Source of the DNA: Phoma sp. XZ068
Taxonomy: Eukaryota; Ascomycota; Dothideomycetes; Pleosporales; Didymellaceae
DNA length: 64,000 nt
Reading direction: 5' to 3'
NCBI GenBank assembly: GCA_004835665.1
Contig: RBKR01000011.1
Coordinates: forward strand, 1,364,001-1,428,000
Positions 1 to 10,537 of this stretch are shown in pieces. A program made the position numbers and the translations under genes. The stretch's first letter is position 1; each line of letters starts with the position of its first letter. The notes beneath the pieces were generated by a model, which saw only the letters and a program-made list of their open reading frames with translations, was not told the DNA's origin and searched no databases.

Positions 1-1590
1 CAGATCTGTGCTTGGAGACAATATCTAACACCTCTCGTCCAGAGAATTGCAAGGTATTTCGCTGCGTGATGGTCCTATCATTCGGACATGGAGCACATGC
101 AATGGTCCGAGTATTCGGTCCTCGGTCCGTTGGCGGAAGTATGGTTGATGATATGCATTCGTTAGTCTACATCGTATGCAACTTCAGCCGAACTGTTGCT
201 CCGCAGTCTGTGAGAGGTGAAGTTATATCTACAACTGCTACTAAGTTCAATCGTCGTTTGAGATTGAAAAGCTTTGCGCCTTCCTTTTCTGCAAAGGGCT
301 TACCGCTTTATTGACAGCTTGGCGCGGCTCATGACCACGTATGAAACCTGTGTGCTCTTGGCACCGCCAAGTCGAGGTCGCGGAGGAAGCGGGTGTCTTC
401 CGGGCGCTGGGAAGGGAAACTGAGGGCGAAGACTCGGGTTAGCGCCAGTCGGCCCGTTCGCAGTTCAACTTTGGGATTTCATGCGTCGTGAGTCTGGCTG
501 CTGTGTTGGATCTAGCGAAACCTTCGAGCAGTGGAGAGGCGAAAATCGCGAGGTGGAGTCGCTCAAGATAGTACGCATTGACAACTACCGGCAGTCAACC
601 AACGACGATCCGTCACTCGATAATATGACGAACCGTACTGCCTCACTTCGTAGGCATAAACGTGGGTCAGCAAGACACCCCACTTAGGTGTTTTGGCGAT
701 CTTGAGGCAGATCTGGGGATACCGCAGGCCAGGTCTCAGGCTTATAGAGTGGGCCCAGCTGCCAAAATTCAGGAACAACGAGCGCTACGAGCGGCAGATC
801 GGGTGAAATAGTATCTATAAGCCGTGTGCTATAGCGTCCGATGTAGTGGTGAGGTAAGCGCGGAAGGACGACGGAACGCTTTGACGTGAACCAGTGTCCC
901 GTGAACGTCGGGCTATGCCGCTGCTCCAAGCATCAAGCCGGGAGCTTGCGACACTGAGACTAACATCGGCGGAATAAGTCCTTTGTAGTATTCACCGCTG
1001 CGTGGTTGTGCACGCGGCCCCGAACGGGCCTGGCCGTGTTGAAGTTGATGGCGTTTGAGGTGCCGAGAGATCGACAACGCAGGTGCTGATGCTTGCGTCG
1101 ATGGTCCGCGCGCGCATTGCCCCACACGCGAGCTTTCCGTTGCGCAAACATCAACCTGATTATCGTGAGTCGGGACGGGTGGTTGTTGTTTGGATCGAGC
1201 AGGCGCCACGATAGCCGAAACCTATCACGCACGGGCGTCGATCTGCCGCCGAATAGTGGAGTCAGAGCCTTTGGAAAGTCTTTCACGCTCCGCACCGCTC
1301 ACCACACGGCATAATTATCTGCAGTAAGGTCGGCGCATTCGGCGTGCAGTTTCTTTCAGCATCTACAAGGATCCCAGCAGCTCTTGGTGCATGACATACG
1401 GGCACCTGAAACGCTCTTCGCTCGCTGCCCAGCGTCTTCACAGCCTTAGCCCCGGACTGGATCCTCAACTCAAACCACGCTTGCGTTGAGTGGCCGACAA
1501 GCTGACAGTTCGCCGATTTTTTCTTATATTCAATTGTACGCTGCGCAGACGATGCCTCGTTTCTCGTGATAGACCACGCGACGTTGCAAG
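1..1590. other. No supportable gene; 5' flank of THG1
   Basis: Only short, mutually overlapping open frames occur here on both strands, none longer than about 110 codons, and none shows a recognisable motif, signal peptide or splice pattern. The stretch ends at the THG1 start codon, so its right end should hold that gene's promoter and 5' UTR. Confidence 0.5.
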
Positions 1591-4044
1591 ATGGCCAATT
1601 CGAAGTAAGCTTTTCCCGTGGCGGGTGGGGAGCCGTGCACGAGCTTCACAGCTGAAGAACGAGCGTGAACTGACGAGCGCAGGTACGAGTATGTGCGCTC
1701 TTTCGAGCAGCCAGACATCTTGTTGTCGAACACTTGGATCGTGGTGCGGATCGATGGGCGTGGCTTCTCAAAGTAGGTCGTTCTTCCCTTTTTAAGCGTC
1801 CATCAAGTTGCTTTTTCGCCCAATGCACGCACTAGTCACGTAAATCGCGCGAACCTTCACTCCATGACAGTAGCTGAACAGAATCGTACTGACCCTTATC
1901 CAGGCTGACGACCAAGTACAAGTTCGTCAAGCCTAATGACCGGGATGCGCTAGACCTCATGAATGAGGCCGCAGAGGCCGTGATGAAGGAATTGCCAGAT
2001 CTTGTCATGGCATACGGCAATAGCGATGAGTACAGGTACTCTACCATAACCTCAAATCTGGAATTGAAGGTGGCCTAACCTTACCACAGTTTTGTCTTCC
2101 ACAAGGACTGCATGTTGTTCGAGCGACGAGCAAGGTATTGTGTATTGGCGTGGTCGTTGAAGCACTTGCTAACGCCCCACAGCAAGCTCACTACTACGAT
2201 TGTCTCTACTTTCACATCCTACTATGTATTTCTGTGGTCGAAATACTTTCCTCAAAAGCCGTTGACACCACCGCTACCATCCTTTGATGGTCGAGCAGTG
2301 TGCTATCCTAGTGACTCAAACTTGAGGGACTACATGAGCTGGCGACAGGTTGATTGTGAGTTTCAACACTACAATGTCTAGCGGCTTGATTGACGAGTCT
2401 AAGGCCATATCAACAACCTCTACAACACAACGTTTTGGACTCTCGTCCAGCAGGGAGGCATGGGGCCCCAAGAAGCCGAGCAAAGACTGTCCGGCACAGT
2501 CTCAGCCGACAAGAACGAAATCCTTTTCAAGGAGTATGGCATCAACTACAACAATGAGCCTGACTGCTTTAAGAAAGGCACGATCCTCTATCGAGATGTG
2601 GGTCTCGCATGCGATTTCAAGGTTCCAAGCGCTGACAGCACAGTTCTTCCCAACAAAGGAGGCGCAACTGGGCCCGACATCAGCTCCGCACACCACTGAG
2701 AATACCGTGTTTGCTCAGCCTCGGCCAACACGATCACACTCACGACCCTTGTCACAAGCAAACGACTTGGAAGCCCCAAGACTGCAGCATTCTCCGGTCT
2801 TGCCATTCTTTTCTGCTGCCACTGGGCCAACTTTCCTGTCCGCAGCTTCGACGCCTTCGCCTCCTTCATCACCACCAAAGCTGCTAGGAGAAGGGTTTCC
2901 GAACCCACTTGGATCAAATCCTGTCAGCCCTCGCAACACGTTTTATCCGCCGAGCTCTTTCCCAATATCGCCACCTTCTACTGTGACATCTCCAATGGGC
3001 AAACATAACTTCTCTTCGCTGACTCCTCTGCCTTTGTCACCGCCGATCCTGAAGCCCAGCACAAAGCCACCAATGTCTCTCGATGCTCCGAACCCTACAA
3101 CGCGTGCCAATTTCTCGCCTACGGCTTCCGCACATTACACCAATTCATTCGTCGACCGCAGCAGGCCGCAGTCTACGCAGAAGCCAACTTCGCACTCAGC
3201 ATCAGCATCCATGTCCATGTCAGGGCCCGCGCAGCCAAAACTAAAGCATCGCTCACCCAGTCTTTCACAAATTCACCTCTACTTGGCGTCTAGCAGTCAA
3301 GCTACAGGGCCGCCGTCAATTCCGGTGCGGATATCTAGCATCCCAGCTAATTCCAAGCCACGCAAGTTGTCATTGCAACATCTGCGATCGACCTCGAACT
3401 CCAAAACGAGCTATGGAGAGGAGAAGGAGAACCTTGCCGGCCAAGCGCAAGGTACAGCAACACCAAGTAGAGCCAGTCCACCGCTCAACACAAATAAGGA
3501 GCTGCCGAGCCCTCCTGGGGGTGAAAGAAGGGTAGTTAGTGATCCGGACAAAAGAAAAGGGAGCAATGGATGGCAACATGATTACCATCCTGGCATTGCC
3601 GAACTACCAGCCACTTCAGCCCGTCACTCTCGCCAACAATCACAGCCTGTCTCATCTTCGGGCGAGTGGGGCTCGTATGCGCAGATGTACGATAAGTTGC
3701 AGAGCTCTGTGCCTGAATCTCCATCAGTAGTCGAGACAGCTCCATCGAAAGACAATGCACGCGCTGGACGTGCGCATACGAAGTCTGAAGCCAAATCTGA
3801 TGCGCGCAAATCCAAGGACATGTCGAGCTCTGAGGTTACGAAGAAGACGCGCGCCCCTACAACACAGGCATCCTCCACAAGCAAAGCAACGGGCGGCGCA
3901 AGGCCGAATCAAATGAGTCGAACTCAGAAAGACAAAGACAGGAAAAAACGAAGCAAAGCGAAAATCATAACAGAACATGTGGACCTTATTAAGGATGATT
4001 TTTGGGAAAAAAGACCATGGATATTGAGCGGCAAGACAGGATAG
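1591..4044 (+). CDS. THG1: tRNA-His guanylyltransferase with a large disordered insertion
   Basis: Adds the essential extra G at position -1 of tRNA-His by 3'-5' polymerisation. Seven exons join in frame: 1591-1604, 1683-1772, 1904-2035, 2090-2134, 2183-2355, 2404-2597, 2644-4044 (682 aa). The catalytic core is clear: IVVRIDGRGFSK carries the first metal Asp, YGNSDEYSF the second carboxylate pair, followed by HINNLYNTTFW and the KKGTILYRD block. The conserved tail (EHVDLIKDDFWEKRPW, LSGKTG) closes the protein. Between YRD and that tail, where the yeast enzyme (237 aa) has only a short linker, lie about 420 residues rich in Ser, Pro and Thr. The insertion sits in the last exon in frame with the tail and is open throughout, so I read it as coding rather than as a 1.3-kb intron. 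The start gives MANSKYEYVRSFEQ, as expected for the family. Confidence 0.93.
2644..3905 (+). other. Ser/Pro-rich low-complexity insertion inside THG1
   Basis: This part of the last THG1 exon encodes Ser/Pro/Thr-rich sequence with many SP/TP pairs and no recognisable fold. It contains no stop over about 420 codons. It begins directly after a 46-nt intron (2598-2643, donor gtgggt, acceptor acag) and ends where the basic KDKDRKKRSKAK stretch of the THG1 tail begins. The alternative is a retained or very long intron spanning 2598 to about 3905. Confidence 0.7.
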
Positions 4045-4446
4045 CTGGACATCCAGTCAAATAACAATGATTCAATCAGTGTTTCGATTTGTGAAAGGTA
4101 CTAGGTCGCGTCTGATGTTCCGAAGATGTCGAGTACCGCAGAAGCCTCGGCAGCTAACCAGGCAGAATCGCGGCTGAAGTCAAGTTGGTTATACTCAATT
4201 AAGCACTGCATCTACCCGTTTAGATGAGCTTAGATGAGTACAGGTCGTACTTCTGCTTCATAAAGTGGAGATCGCCCGTTTCGCATTGATTTTGTGGGGC
4301 AGAGCACTATGTTGCATGGCTGAATGGGAAATTGCCCACGATGAAGCTCGGTATGTGTGGGCGTGTATAAATAAGCCCGATCGCCTTAAACAGATCTACG
4401 ATGATTCAAGCTGCGTTTCAACATTGTTTCTGAACATTCAGGCAAC
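4045..4446. promoter_or_regulatory. Spacer with TATA box for the secreted esterase
   Basis: The 400-bp space between THG1 and the esterase contains a TATAAATA sequence at 4366-4373, 74 nt before the esterase ATG and in the right orientation. No other element is recognised. Confidence 0.5.
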
Positions 4447-5482
4447 ATGCGCTTCCTTACTCTCTTTACTAGCTTGCTCTCGGTCGCTGCGGCAGCAACA
4501 GTTGGAAAACGCGCACCGACACCAGGCACTCTTTCGCAGGTCACGTCGTTTGGCAACGCACCCACAAAGGCTGCGTTCTACATTTACGTGCCAAAAAAGC
4601 TTGCTGCTTCGCCCGGAATCATCGTCGCTGTTCATTACTGCACAGGCACTGCGCAGGCTTACTACAGCGGCAGCCCATACGCAACTCTTGCTGAGCAGTA
4701 TGGTTTTATCGTCATCTATCCTAGCTCGCCTCACTCGGGAACATGCTGGGATGTCAGCAGTAAAGCGACTCTGACCCACGAGGGCGGAGGTGACAGCAAC
4801 ACCATTGCCAACATGGTTAAATGGACCATTACACAATACAAGGCCAACACCGAAAAGGTTTTCGTTACCGGTTCTAGCAGTGGCGCTATGATGACAGTGA
4901 GTTTCTCCTCGACTTCCAGAATTATCTACCTTATCCTGGAGGTATACGCACCCTTGTATCATGGCTGAAACTTTCTAGAATGTCCTCGCTGCAACATATC
5001 CCGATGTTTTCAAGGCCGGAATCGCATACTCTGGTGTTCCTGCCGGCTGCTTCGCGTCTGCCTCCAACGGCGTCGCCGCTTGGAACAGTACCTGTGCCCA
5101 GGGCAAATCGATCAGCACCCCTCAGGGCTGGGCCAATGTTGTTAAGAACAGTAAGTGCACACCTCATGGCGCGCCGAAGGAATATACTAATACCACCTTA
5201 GTGTACCCAGGCTACTCAGGCGCTCGCCCAAAGATGCAAATCTATCACGGCAGCGCAGACACTACGTTGTTGCCCCAAAACTACCAAGAGACCATGAAAG
5301 AGTGGTCTGGCGTCTTTGGTTACAACTACGATCAGCCTCAGAGTACCAAGGCGAATGACCCCCAGAGTGGATACACGCGGACTACCTACGGGCCATCTGT
5401 TCAGGGTATTTATGCCCAGGGTGTTGGGCACAGTGTTTCTATCCGAGGAGCGGACGACATGAAGTTCTTTGGGTTCGCATAG
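4447..5482 (+). CDS. Secreted CE1-type esterase (acetylxylan/feruloyl esterase family)
   Basis: Likely removes acetyl or feruloyl groups from plant-cell-wall xylan outside the cell. Three exons (4447-4896, 4979-5150, 5202-5482) give 300 aa, the usual length for single-domain CE1 acetylxylan esterases. Residues 1 to about 17 (MRFLTLFTSLLSVAAAA) are a signal peptide, followed by a KR pair. The alpha/beta-hydrolase nucleophile is in VTGSSSGAMM, the acid residue in YHGSADTTL and the catalytic His in GVGHSV. HYCTGTAQAYY matches the oxyanion region of the family. There is no carbohydrate-binding module. Acetylxylan versus feruloyl specificity cannot be settled from sequence. Confidence 0.88.
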
Positions 5483-6369
5483 TAAACTTGTCGCATAGCT
5501 CTTGGGAACCTGCAGCAATTACATCTGTCCAGTTGAGGAAGATGGGCAGTAACAATGCACGATATTCACTTGACTATTGAGCCCAACAGTACCTCAAACA
5601 TTGATCACATTTGGATACAGAAACTACCCTAAAATGATAAGTTTTGCGACTCAAGCTCTCTGGTGTCCTTCATTTTACGCCCTGGCGCGCATGCGATGGT
5701 ATTCACTGCTTGGAGCTTTGCTTCACGACCGAAACTTTGCGAAAGTCCCGCCATGCAAGTATCGAGGATACCCCACCTTGTAATCTTCAACTTGAAGAGG
5801 TCAATATGCAGTTTCTTCCGGATAGAGTCTACATACTGTATTTGGCTTGTGCTTGATTCGCCGTGGACGACATGTAACATTACTGACGCAAAAGGCTTGC
5901 AATATAGGATGTGCGACTTTCGCGAACAAACCTTATTTATAGATCAGTATTACAGAACCCTCAATATGGGAAGAAAGCAGAGAAATATTATCTGATAAGG
6001 CTACATGTAGGCAAATTCCAGTAAAACAGGTTTCATTGCAGCCAGCGCACATGCATAGATGCATATGCAAGTATGAAGGCTGAGTAACATGAAAGGCAAC
6101 CGAGAATTTAAGGCATGGCTCGCCCTACGAAATAACGCAGATGTATCTTTCCCAATAGCCTATTGGAATTCCGCGGATATCGCAATGGTATACTCATAAA
6201 GTGACTGAAGCAGAAACGTGAGTGGCACCAGTCTCGAGGCAGTCATCAGTATATCAAATCAGAAGATCAAGAACTCAAAGCTCTGAATCTGTGTACATTG
6301 ACAGCGACAGCCGCTCACAAGTTAGGGCATATAATCAAGTAAGAGCCACAACATCAAGGTGGAATTCTT
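5483..6369. other. Intergenic, no gene seen
   Basis: AT-rich sequence after the esterase with only short shadow frames. It should include the esterase 3' UTR. Confidence 0.5.
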
Positions 6370-6576
6370 GTGCAGCCTCATTTCGTTAACTATGTCCAGA
6401 CGAGCAGGTTTCGTGTCGGAGACAGGGTGAAGATAATATGCTCAGACAGATCTCGCGAAGGCCCATATCTTGTTTCATCTATTGTCTCTGCAGGGCTATA
6501 CAATCTTTGCCATTCAAACGGCGAGGAAGCTCAAGATGGAGAGGAGATAGAGGAGAATGATCTGGAAGCAGCATAA
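6370..6576 (+). pseudogene. Possible small conserved beta-barrel-like protein lacking an in-frame ATG
   Basis: A 68-codon frame contains FRVGDRVKIIC, REGPYLVSSIVSAG and LYNLCHSNGEEAQDGEE. This layout (a VGD strand, a 'GPY-V-S-I-SAG' strand, then 'NGE--ENGEE') resembles small SH3/Tudor/KOW-like proteins that I recall as common hypothetical proteins in fungi. The frame opens with GTG and has no in-frame ATG before the conserved core; the nearest ATG (6390) is in another frame. It may be a fragment, or an exon of a gene whose first exon I cannot find. Confidence 0.35.
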
Positions 6577-6969
6577 TGTCAGTGCTTCTACCGCGGCTTT
6601 TTCTCGCCAAGAATCTTAAGTAAAAGTCCCAAGTTCCCCTCAACAAACATTGAGACACACATGTTGTATTTGTATGTGTCTATTCTTTTTTAACATTTAG
6701 TATAATTAAAAGAATCAGCTGTCTTTAGGGATGTTACTGCTTTAAAAGAAGCAGCTTTTCTCTATAAACTTGTCCTCGTTCTTAAGGGGTGCGCCTCCAA
6801 TGTTACTAGAGAGGATCCCAACCATTTATTAACTGTTCTTTAGGGTTGTTAGCATTATATACAGCTTGTGTTCGTATTTTTATAGCTCTTCCTTATTGGT
6901 TTCAAGATTTTCGTGGAGTTGCGAGACAAAATTACGCAGCGATGTTAAAGACTAGTTACCTTTGTCATG
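6577..6969. other. AT-rich intergenic stretch
   Basis: Low-GC spacer with short poly-T and poly-A runs and no open frame of interest. It probably holds the 3' UTR of the minus-strand gene that ends at 6970. Confidence 0.4.
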
Positions 6970-7673
6970 CTACTTCTTATATAGTGTAGTAGCGCCAACA
7001 ATATAGTTCACAAGAGCGTAGATGCCTACAAAACTGGCTACAAACCCAATCTGCACTATATTAGCATGTGTAAACATCTGGTTGTAACATGCGCACCCTC
7101 ATGTCGTCGTTCCAGCCCGGCCGTGCCGCAGCACGGTCCCAGATCAAGATGAATAACCCAACTAGGAGCAAGAAGATGCTAATGTTTAGCAACATAACGG
7201 GCATTTGCCAGACGTAGAGATGCAGCCTTCTGACAGTGTTCTTCCCAGTTGCGCCGGCAAGATGGTCGCGGAGCAATCGAAGCCCCTCAGCATGTTGTCC
7301 ATAGCGGTGTAACGCGATGCTCTGCTGTGTTGCAGAAGCCACCGTGGAGAGTGCCAGGATTAAAGAGGCATAGAACATGGCGTTGGCGGTCCAAGGACTG
7401 TTATCAATTGTAGGCCAGGAGAAGGCGGCGCTTACCACTGCGGCGATAAGTGCAGCCTATTCTGCGTCAGCTCCAGAGGTATAAGGCTGAGACTCAACTC
7501 ACGGTCACATTCACTGTTCCAAGCTCAGCTACCTGTCCATCACGCCAGTGCGAGGACACATCGGTCGTGTTAGTTGCTGAGAATGGGTTTGACTGGACGA
7601 AGTTGGTAAGAGAGAAGGAAGCTACCGTCCAGGGTGCAAACTTCATTTGACGCGACGGCTTTTTATTTGCCAT
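6970..7673 (-). CDS. Fungal membrane protein of unknown function, three exons
   Basis: I do not know its function. Exons 7503-7673, 7097-7456 and 6970-7050 join in phase 0 through two 46-nt introns to give 203 aa. The first exon is soluble and contains NPFSATNTTDVSSHWRDGQ. The second has hydrophobic segments around WTANAMFYASLILALSTVAS and MPVMLLNISIFLLLVGLFIL separated by a charged loop (HRYGQHAEGLRLLRDHLAG). The last exon adds a third, GFVASFVGIYALVNYIVGA, before a KK tail. Without the last splice the frame stops at 7061, losing that helix; the helix and the good branch site (GCTAAT) support the splice. Proteins with this 'W..NAMFY.SLILAL..A..QQ' pattern are frequent hypothetical proteins in ascomycetes. 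Confidence 0.65.
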
Positions 7674-7938
7674 GATTTCCCTTAACTAAAGGCTTGTAGA
7701 GTGTTGAAGTATATGTTATTATGTTTTTTGCTTTTTCTGTCGTCATGGGAGCAGGGCCAAATTTACCTGCACGTAAGCGCCGGACTCCAAACTCAGCCAA
7801 TTGTCTCCGATAGCACAAAACTTCGCGAGACAGCAGCGACACAGAACCTCGCATGCCAAGGAACTTGCGGTATATCATACTTTCATCCACATCACACATT
7901 CCTCCCCCAATACACATGGCTTGAGAAACCTCTAATGA

Positions 7939-8293
7939 ATGCTGCATTGGATCAGGAGCACCGTCAACCGTCGCTTCAAAGCTTGCATGGGCTACTTGTA
8001 CAGATCACTGAAGAGGTCCAGCTCATTCGAAAAACACACAACGCAGCGCCGTATCCCTGGAGGGAACCAGAAAGACGAGAATGGAGGGAACTCGACAGAG
8101 ATCTTCTTATGTTGTAGTGCCTGTCTGAAGAAGGCTTCTCTGGCTACAAGCAGAACATAGTCAAACGAATCAAGAAATTCCCTCTGGAGATACTCGAGCA
8201 CCTCAAGACGGTTCGACGATTCTTGGAGGTTTTCACGGGATCAAAGCCAGAAGAGCACGTTAACTTCGGAACGCAGCGCCTGCGGAGAAGCTA
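7939..8293 (+). pseudogene. Coding-like debris, possible gene fragment
   Basis: Between two membrane-protein genes, several consecutive frames look coding in composition: one has QITEEVQLIRKTHNAAPYPW and another, after about 8110, has KRIKKFPLEILEHLKTVRRF up to a stop near 8293. They are in different frames and no clean intron links them. I read this as a broken gene or unresolved exons of an unknown helical protein. Confidence 0.25.
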
Positions 8294-8419
8294 GGAGGGA
8301 GTTATCACAATTGATTCAGATGATTCACCAGTAAGAACTAAGCCCGAAACGAATGTGCCAACCTGACGTGCTGTAGTATTAATTCGACTCGTATCAATGA
8401 AACGACCACGCGGTCCATA

Positions 8420-9421
8420 ATGCACTCCGAAGAGGAGAACACCCGCACAACCAACACAACTCATAAACTAAGATCGATCTTCTTGGTCACAAGACCACTT
8501 GATCAATCTGAGTTGAGACGCGAAGGCAGAGAGGAGCCCGAAATTGTGATGGATGATTTCGTAAGTGCGGAGACTTATCTACAGCAACAGGCGTCAACTT
8601 TGACGTTCGCTTTTGGGCACTGGGGCATCCTCGTATCTCACGAAGACGATCCAATTTCTGGTGCTGTATTCGAACTTAGGCGGTACGGCAATTCTAGCGT
8701 TGCACATCAGGGTTCGGGAGAAACCATGAGGGAGACCATCAATGGACTGCCAAGATGGAACATCTCGTTTCGTGCTCAGACTTGCTTGACCAACGAAGCG
8801 ATACATGAGCTTGGTGGGTACTACAACTACAAGCAAGTGCTGCCCATTGCTAATCCTTATGTAGGTAAGGGTGTAATTACCAAGCTTGGCGAAGACTACG
8901 ATGCGACCTCCCGCAATTGTCAGAGATTTAGCGAAACGCTCCTGCTCTGCATCCAGCGAGCACAAAGTCAGCGAGAAGTTTTTGTTGGCCTCTCAGAACT
9001 TCCTTATGAGTTTGCTGCATCAATCTTAAAGCGATGCTGCATGGAATGGAGGTCTGTCAAGGCAGAAAGAGGTTTGAGCATTACTTGGTATACTCGTGAC
9101 AATCGTCGCCCTCTCACAGTAGAGACAGTACTTCACGTGGTCACACCTCCTGTGTTGGCGCTGACGATATTCTTAATAAGCATAGATTCCATGTTGTATC
9201 ACATAACATGGATCTCTCTCCTGTGTAATCTTGTAATGGCCTTGTTTCTGCCTAAGGTCAAGGTTGCTTTCGGCTTCTATTCAGCTAAGTTAAAAGCCGT
9301 TCGTAGCTGGCTTCGGCACGACGTGCCACCAGAAGAAGTTCTTGCTAAGCTTATTAACACTATTATCAACACACCTGTTCAAGATATTGATATAGAGTCT
9401 ATAATCTTAGAAATACTTTAA
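8420..9421 (+). CDS. Membrane protein with a possible permuted papain-like (LRAT/NlpC-type) domain
   Basis: Intronless, 333 aa, no family assigned with certainty. The N-terminal half has FGHWGILVSHED and, about 90 residues later, ATSRNCQRFSETLL. A His in an 'HWG' strand followed by an 'NC' helix start is the layout of circularly permuted papain-fold proteins (LRAT/HRASLS, NlpC/P60). The C-terminal third holds two closely spaced hydrophobic segments (about LHVVTPPVLALTIFLISI and ITWISLLCNLVMALFL) that would form a membrane hairpin, then an amphipathic tail. A later start at MDDFVSAETYL (about 8550) is possible. The domain call is my inference from motif spacing; the membrane hairpin is visible directly. 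Confidence 0.6.
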   Translation: MHSEEENTRTTNTTHKLRSIFLVTRPLDQSELRREGREEPEIVMDDFVSAETYLQQQASTLTFAFGHWGILVSHEDDPISGAVFELRRYGNSSVAHQGSGETMRETINGLPRWNISFRAQTCLTNEAIHELGGYYNYKQVLPIANPYVGKGVITKLGEDYDATSRNCQRFSETLLLCIQRAQSQREVFVGLSELPYEFAASILKRCCMEWRSVKAERGLSITWYTRDNRRPLTVETVLHVVTPPVLALTIFLISIDSMLYHITWISLLCNLVMALFLPKVKVAFGFYSAKLKAVRSWLRHDVPPEEVLAKLINTIINTPVQDIDIESIILEIL

Positions 9422-10537
9422 ATAGATCTTACGCACACTCGAAGCGTTAGCTCCGTAACCACACCGAGTCTGAAAAATTGTATTGATACTCCAGCAGAGG
9501 CTCTAAACAGTCCCCAAATACCTTTCCAGCAGAGCGCAGCGTCTCCGCCTCAGTTAAGCACAGGAGCGGCCGATGCAACACCCCGCTTTCGACCCAGAGT
9601 AACACACTTATATCTTGGGTCAGTCCTGCAGCAAGACAGTCATCGACCGACAGGACACCTCACAAATCCAACTTGTTCCAAGAGTTGAGCCTATTACCAC
9701 AGACTCCAATTTTGCCTAACTTTCTCGACGTGTAAAGAGTATACGCCGACGATGCTCACGAACCACATCACCCCAGAGTACAGGAACTGCTGACGCTGTA
9801 GTCTTGCTCAACTGGACGCAAGACAGCCGAAGCTCTTTGGGATTCAAGTCACCGTCGCCATCAGGTCAGCGTCAGACAGACACCTGCATGAAGCGGGATC
9901 AGCCACGGTTTTGATCGTGATCTCGGTGATCCCAAACCTAGTCTGGGCACCAAAACCAAGTCAGCGCATTGACGTAAATGTACCACACGGGTCCGCTCAG
10001 TTTCAGTTTATTGTTCACAGCATCCATCTGAACGAGTCAACCGTTAACCTCTGACCATGCTCTCATAAGCTCGAAAGGTCCCCAGAACATCCTTCTACCC
10101 TCTTTACTTGTTGTTGTGCCGTCAATATCCTAGAATAGGGACCACGTCGTGTAACGGCTGTAGGGTTGACCAGATCTGCAGCTTCACTGGTTTGGGTAAT
10201 ATGGTGTACCTGTCGAGCAGAACCTGCAGGCTTGGAAAGATTCATGTGTCTGAAGAACCTTAGCCTTGCATAGCTTGAATATGAGATGAGATTAGGTACA
10301 TGCACTTTACTATAGCAGGGCTGAAGTGCGTGTGGAAACTGGTGTAGATAAAGGGTTTGTTTAATATTTCCAAACAGCAGTCAACCCCTGCATGTGTTTG
10401 GCGATGACAAGAAGTAGCTTACACTTTGCGCGTACCTGATGGTCTTACTACTTGATCGGGTGCATGGCCAGCTTTGCAAGCTTCTCACACCCCGTTCTGA
10501 CAATCGCCACAAGCTTCGACGCCGACGAGGACCTACT
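9422..10537. other. Intergenic, no gene seen
   Basis: About 1.1 kb with short frames only on either strand and no repeat structure that I could see. Confidence 0.5.

Noticed and set aside
12..314. 100-codon plus-strand frame at the left edge
   Set aside because: No motif, no splice context, and overlaps other frames of similar length; composition does not look coding.
960..1295. 111-codon minus-strand frame with many Arg
   Set aside because: Overlaps two other frames and shows no family feature; likely chance in GC-richer DNA.
2460..2699. Separate 79-codon frame inside THG1
   Set aside because: It is THG1 exon 6 read through the 46-nt intron at 2598-2643.
4438..4962. 174-codon frame antisense to the esterase
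   Set aside because: Mirrors the codon pattern of the well-supported esterase exon and has no feature of its own.
61..5720. Resemblance between 90-110 and 5690-5710 (gcRcatgcRatggt)
   Set aside because: About 14 positions only, flanks do not align; treated as coincidence.
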